From a virus, in IMG/VR virus record IMGVR_UViG_3300023313_000029, positions 1-23,451 of that record: a stretch of 23,451 bases of DNA. The stretch is one strand, 5' to 3'. The notes below the pieces were generated by a model. The model saw nothing but the letters and a program-made list of their open reading frames with translations, was not told the DNA's origin and ran no database searches. Shown piece after piece: positions 20,726-23,451 of this stretch. Position numbers and translations under genes: made by a program. The first letter of the stretch is position 1. Every line of letters begins with the position of its first letter.

Positions 20726-22163
20726 TTGGACAATAAACGGTGTACTTGCTGAAAACTTATATGAGTTTGGTACAGCGGCACAGTCAGTATTGCAAAATAT
20801 GGCTATTGGTACGGCAACCGCTTTAGGTAACGCGTCAACGCTTAACGCTGGTGATCTAGAATCAATAGTTCGCAGTACAAACACATTAGCTGGAAGTAGC
20901 CCTGTTAGTACAGCTTACAACGGTCTAGTTAAGGTTTATATCCATGATGTAAGTGTTATAGATAATATTGATGTTTATCGTTATTTAGACATAAATGTAG
21001 GTGCAGCGGCTAAAGGTATTTTTGCCACTGTTCCGACACCTATAGCGCCAACTAATGTATCGCAAACTTTCGCAAGCCCAGCCTCATACAATGGTGATGG
21101 TGCAACAAGTTCAACGTATTCTGAAACTTTTGCAGATAGGTTTAATGCTAACGGTGACGCAATAACTTTGTATGATTTTAGCGCTAGTGGCTGGTCTGAT
21201 AGTAATACGCTTATTGATATTGGGAATAACCAGAACGTATCTACAGGTCAAATAACTAACGCTAAATTTACGTTAGCAACCAACGCACCAATTGGTACGC
21301 ATACGGCTACGTATGTGTTTAGGTGTTATGCAACGAATGGCGCTGGTGAGTCTGTCGCTTATGCGTCTTGGACAGTAAGTGTTTCATTTTCTGTAACGCA
21401 AGGTGCTGTACCGACAACGACTAATGATTATACCAACTTAGGTACACAACAGGTAAATCAAGGCAGTACCGCACAAAACACAATATCTGCTAGTTTTGTA
21501 AGTAATTTTACCAGTGTTGATCCAATACTTGAATATCGACTAGACAGTTTAACTCAGGTGCAATTCAATAATGTGTCGGTAACTGCACCCTTTAATACTG
21601 TGACAGCTTGGGCTACACATGAACATAATTTGCTGTCTACTGCACCTATTGGGTTACATACAGAAGTCACCACAATGAAAGTTTCTGCAAGAAACAAGTA
21701 TGGGTGGAGTGCTACTAGCGCTATATGGGAGGTAACTTCCTCATTTAATGTTAATGCGGTACTTCCCACCGTTATAACACCATCAACTATTTTGAGCCAA
21801 ACTAGATCATATTTGGCTGGATCAGGGATTAAAACATTTCCAGTGTTTAGCTTTGATGTAAGCACAGCATTTAGTAATCCTACTGGTGGAGGTGCATTGA
21901 CATATTCAATAACAGCTTATGCCACGTCTACAACTAATATTGCTGAAATAAGTTGGCAGAGCAAGAGTCTTACAGGAAGTATTCTTGATGTTTATATGCA
22001 GTTTTTTACTGATACAGCAGCACTCAACACACAATTCCATGAGATATTTGATGTACAAATAACAGCTACTAATAGCTTTGGTTCGTCAGTTAGCACAGCA
22101 ACATTTAGAAGCGAAGTTTATGCAACGGCTGTTAGTTCTGGCGGTGGCGGTGGAACGCAATAA
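20715..22163 (+). CDS. beta-rich Ig-like structural or adhesin protein
   Basis: This 482-residue protein is of unknown family. It begins MATNWTINGVLAENLYEFG and an Ala/Asn-rich head domain of about 110 residues. Two clear Ig-like repeats follow, each ending in a similar motif: APIGTHTATYVFRCYATNG ... WTVSVSFSV and APIGLHTEVTTMKVSARNK ... WEVTSSFNV. A third, more diverged repeat follows, and the C-terminus ends in a Gly-rich stretch after SAVSS. There is no signal peptide or membrane segment. GGAGG lies nine bases before ATG 20715, inside the previous gene, so the two are coupled. It could be a fibre accessory, a tip protein or a capsid/tail decoration that binds sugars; only the beta-sandwich nature is supported. 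Confidence 0.65.
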   Translation: MATNWTINGVLAENLYEFGTAAQSVLQNMAIGTATALGNASTLNAGDLESIVRSTNTLAGSSPVSTAYNGLVKVYIHDVSVIDNIDVYRYLDINVGAAAKGIFATVPTPIAPTNVSQTFASPASYNGDGATSSTYSETFADRFNANGDAITLYDFSASGWSDSNTLIDIGNNQNVSTGQITNAKFTLATNAPIGTHTATYVFRCYATNGAGESVAYASWTVSVSFSVTQGAVPTTTNDYTNLGTQQVNQGSTAQNTISASFVSNFTSVDPILEYRLDSLTQVQFNNVSVTAPFNTVTAWATHEHNLLSTAPIGLHTEVTTMKVSARNKYGWSATSAIWEVTSSFNVNAVLPTVITPSTILSQTRSYLAGSGIKTFPVFSFDVSTAFSNPTGGGALTYSITAYATSTTNIAEISWQSKSLTGSILDVYMQFFTDTAALNTQFHEIFDVQITATNSFGSSVSTATFRSEVYATAVSSGGGGGTQ

Positions 22164-22204
22164 ATTTTTATTTAATTAAATCACTAACAAAAAGGTATAT
22201 AACA

Positions 22205-22564
22205 ATGTTTACAAAAACAGGAGCGTGGACAGATCCACAAGGCGCAATACACACAGATGCAGTATTTGAAGTTGCGTATGCAAGCAAACACATCAACACC
22301 ACAGACCAATATAATTACGATGCTAGTAGCGGATTTACAGGATCACTAGGTACAACGATTAATAGCGTACAACAACACGTTAACTATCGCATGTACTATT
22401 GGACTAATCAGGCTAGCCGTGATGCTGGGAATATGCCTTATGTGTTAGCATCTTTAGATCCCGTAGGAGAAATTCATAATGGTAATAGTTTAGGTGCTAC
22501 TTATGATGGCTTAAGTGCTGTAGCTATGGCTGAGAAACATTGTCAAGATGTTGTGTTGGTGTAA
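22205..22564 (+). CDS. small unknown protein of the tail-fibre region
   Basis: This 119-residue protein is not recognised. It follows the beta-rich gene after 41 bases, with AAAGG well upstream of the ATG. The sequence is rich in Tyr, Ser, Thr and Asn, with Trp at residue 8 and near 66, and it looks like a small beta-rich soluble domain. One Cys lies near the C-terminus. There is no membrane segment or signal peptide. Its place suggests an accessory of the fibre genes (for example a small structural subunit or chaperone), but this is only by association. Confidence 0.6.
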   Translation: MFTKTGAWTDPQGAIHTDAVFEVAYASKHINTTDQYNYDASSGFTGSLGTTINSVQQHVNYRMYYWTNQASRDAGNMPYVLASLDPVGEIHNGNSLGATYDGLSAVAMAEKHCQDVVLV

Positions 22565-22575
22565 ACATGAGAATA

Positions 22576-22631
22576 TTTATAATATAAACTAATTCATTAT
22601 AAATCTAGTTAGATCCTAGTTAGGATCTAAC
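22576..22631 (+). terminator. two hairpins between the fibre and lysis regions
   Basis: TTTATAAT (22576-22583) can pair with ATTATAAA (22596-22603). GTTAGATCCTA (22608-22618) pairs perfectly with TAGGATCTAAC (22621-22631), an 11-bp arm palindrome with a 2-base centre. Neither is followed by a T-run. The second is a good mRNA end or processing candidate, or a protein-binding palindrome at the boundary of the tail-fibre genes. Confidence 0.5.
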
Positions 22632-22651
22632 ATAATTAAAGGAATAAACAA

Positions 22652-22972
22652 TTGCCAATACCTCAAGATGTAGCTGTAAAGGCTACAGACCTTATTGTAA
22701 TGTCTGTAGCCTTATTAAGTGGTGTAACAGCTTGGCTTTGGAGATTAACCACAGCCAACAAAACCACAGCAATTAATAACGAAACAAACATAAAACTTAT
22801 CAACCAAGAAATAAATAATCACCAAGGAAAAGTTAACAGTATCGAAGATAAAGTTACTAAGTTAACTGATGAAATAACAAAAATGAAATTTAGTATCCAA
22901 GAATTAAATCACAAACAAGAAATTAATCATACTGAATTGCTTAACGAAATAAGATCAATAAATAAACAATAA
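22652..22972 (+). CDS. one-TM coiled-coil protein; holin or XhlA-like candidate
   Basis: This 106-residue protein starts at TTG 22652, with AAAGGA eight bases before it, and no ATG is available in this part. Residues 13-32 form one membrane helix (Ile/Val/Leu/Ala-rich, with Trp at its end), followed by a long Lys/Asn/Glu/Ile coiled coil up to the end. One membrane helix plus coiled coil is typical of small phage proteins near the lysis genes, such as XhlA-type or class III holins, antiholins and spanin subunits. There is no lipobox Cys for an o-spanin. Holin is the best guess from position after the fibre genes, but the sequence alone cannot choose. Confidence 0.55.
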   Translation: MPIPQDVAVKATDLIVMSVALLSGVTAWLWRLTTANKTTAINNETNIKLINQEINNHQGKVNSIEDKVTKLTDEITKMKFSIQELNHKQEINHTELLNEIRSINKQ

Positions 22973-22987
22973 TAATTTTTATTGTTT
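22964..22987 (+). terminator. hairpin over the stop of the one-TM gene
   Basis: AAACAATAA (22964-22972, including the stop) and TTATTGTTT (22979-22987) pair perfectly in nine positions around a 6-base AT loop. The stem is AT-rich and weak, with no T-run after it. The AGGAAT ribosome binding site for the following gene begins three bases later, so it may tune translation of that gene rather than terminate transcription. Confidence 0.35.
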
Positions 22988-23002
22988 CGAGGAATAATAA
23001 AA

Positions 23003-23451
23003 ATGACACTAGAACAATATTTAATCGCTAACCCAACGGCTACTTTAGCAAATGTACAGGCATATACTGAAACAACCGATAAGAAGAAAGTTGGCTCAGG
23101 TCAAGCAAGAGGTTACTTTGCGGGTAATGGATTGTGGTTAACCCTTAAACTAATTCAAGGTGATTTAACTCACCCAATGTTTTCGCTAGTGGATGCTGTT
23201 ATTGCAACCGCAACAGATGCTGCTTCATTCTTTGGCTTAGACACTACCACAGCAGCAGGACAAGGTAATATTGCAGGGTTGGATGCTTTGGTATCTGGTG
23301 GTGTTATGACCGCAACACAGAAAGCTGAGTTCTTATCAATGGCATTAACAGTTACTACACCCTTTGCAAATGTTACTCAAGCTGAAATAGATGCTGCTAA
23401 AGCATTAACCTTACTTAAAACTAATCCTATTATTAATCAAGAGGTTAGCTA
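23003..23451 (+). CDS. unknown protein, cut by the right edge
   Basis: An open frame begins at ATG 23003 (GAGGAATAATAAAA upstream) and is still open at the end of the window after 149 codons. It starts MTLEQYLIANPTATLANVQ, is Ala/Thr-rich and helical, and has a basic patch TDKKKVGSGQARGYF and an aliphatic segment LWLTLKLIQGDL. The later part is Ala/Thr/Gly-rich with ALVSGGVMTATQKAEFLSMAL. No catalytic motif of a lysozyme or peptidase is visible in the part seen. I do not recognise the family. Codon use and ribosome binding site match the neighbours, so it is a real gene whose C-terminus lies outside. Confidence 0.75.
   Translation, partial: MTLEQYLIANPTATLANVQAYTETTDKKKVGSGQARGYFAGNGLWLTLKLIQGDLTHPMFSLVDAVIATATDAASFFGLDTTTAAGQGNIAGLDALVSGGVMTATQKAEFLSMALTVTTPFANVTQAEIDAAKALTLLKTNPIINQEVS

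Noticed and set aside
21554-21865. 103-codon open frame on the minus strand
   Set aside because: It is fully inside the beta-rich repeat gene and has no start signal of its own.

Overview
The window is a block of a tailed-phage or prophage genome. Every gene I can support is on the + strand, and the layout is that of a long-tailed siphovirus with an HK97-type head. The DNA is clearly AT-rich, and most genes have AGGAG-like ribosome binding sites and ATGA or TAATG start/stop overlaps. This suggests a low-GC Gram-negative host, probably a proteobacterium; the species cannot be told from sequence alone. The tail-tip gene order (distal-tail protein, DUF2163-like, DUF6950/NlpC-like, giant tip protein) parallels lambda M-L-K-J and the gp12-gp15 block of alphaproteobacterial gene transfer agents.

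Layout. 1-251: non-coding, with two tandem inverted repeats (TTCTGTT-N11-AACAGAA). 252-998: a lysine-rich unknown protein, a weak candidate for the small terminase. 999-2122: a strong sigma70-type promoter followed by small unknown genes, two of which look broken by a frameshift or stop. 2109-2885: a DpdA/TGT-like protein that probably puts a 7-deazaguanine into DNA. 2873-3207: a 17-bp hairpin and a two-copy, two-fold-symmetric array of TTCTAAG motifs directly upstream of the large terminase gene. 3208-8641: large terminase, portal, prohead protease (with a strong internal in-frame start) and major capsid protein, which is followed by an intrinsic terminator. 8696-11818: head-tail connectors, tail terminator, major tail protein (apparently starting at ATT), an HK97 gp10-like protein, and a G/GT tail chaperone pair made by a -1 frameshift at A AAA AAG. 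11828-14311: tape measure. 14324-20725: tail tip, ending in a 1633-residue tip/fibre fusion with an S74-like C-terminus. 20715-23451: an Ig-like beta-rich putative adhesin, a small unknown gene, a one-TM coiled-coil protein (holin or spanin candidate) and a gene that runs off the right end.

How it works together. Terminase packages DNA through the portal into a capsid matured by the protease. The connectors close the head and join a flexible tail whose length is set by the tape measure with the G/GT chaperones, and the tip/fibre and beta-rich proteins contact the host. The DpdA-like protein may protect the genome from restriction. The array before the terminase gene is well placed to be the packaging recognition site (cos/pac). 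That role is inferred, and it is the least explained structure in the window.
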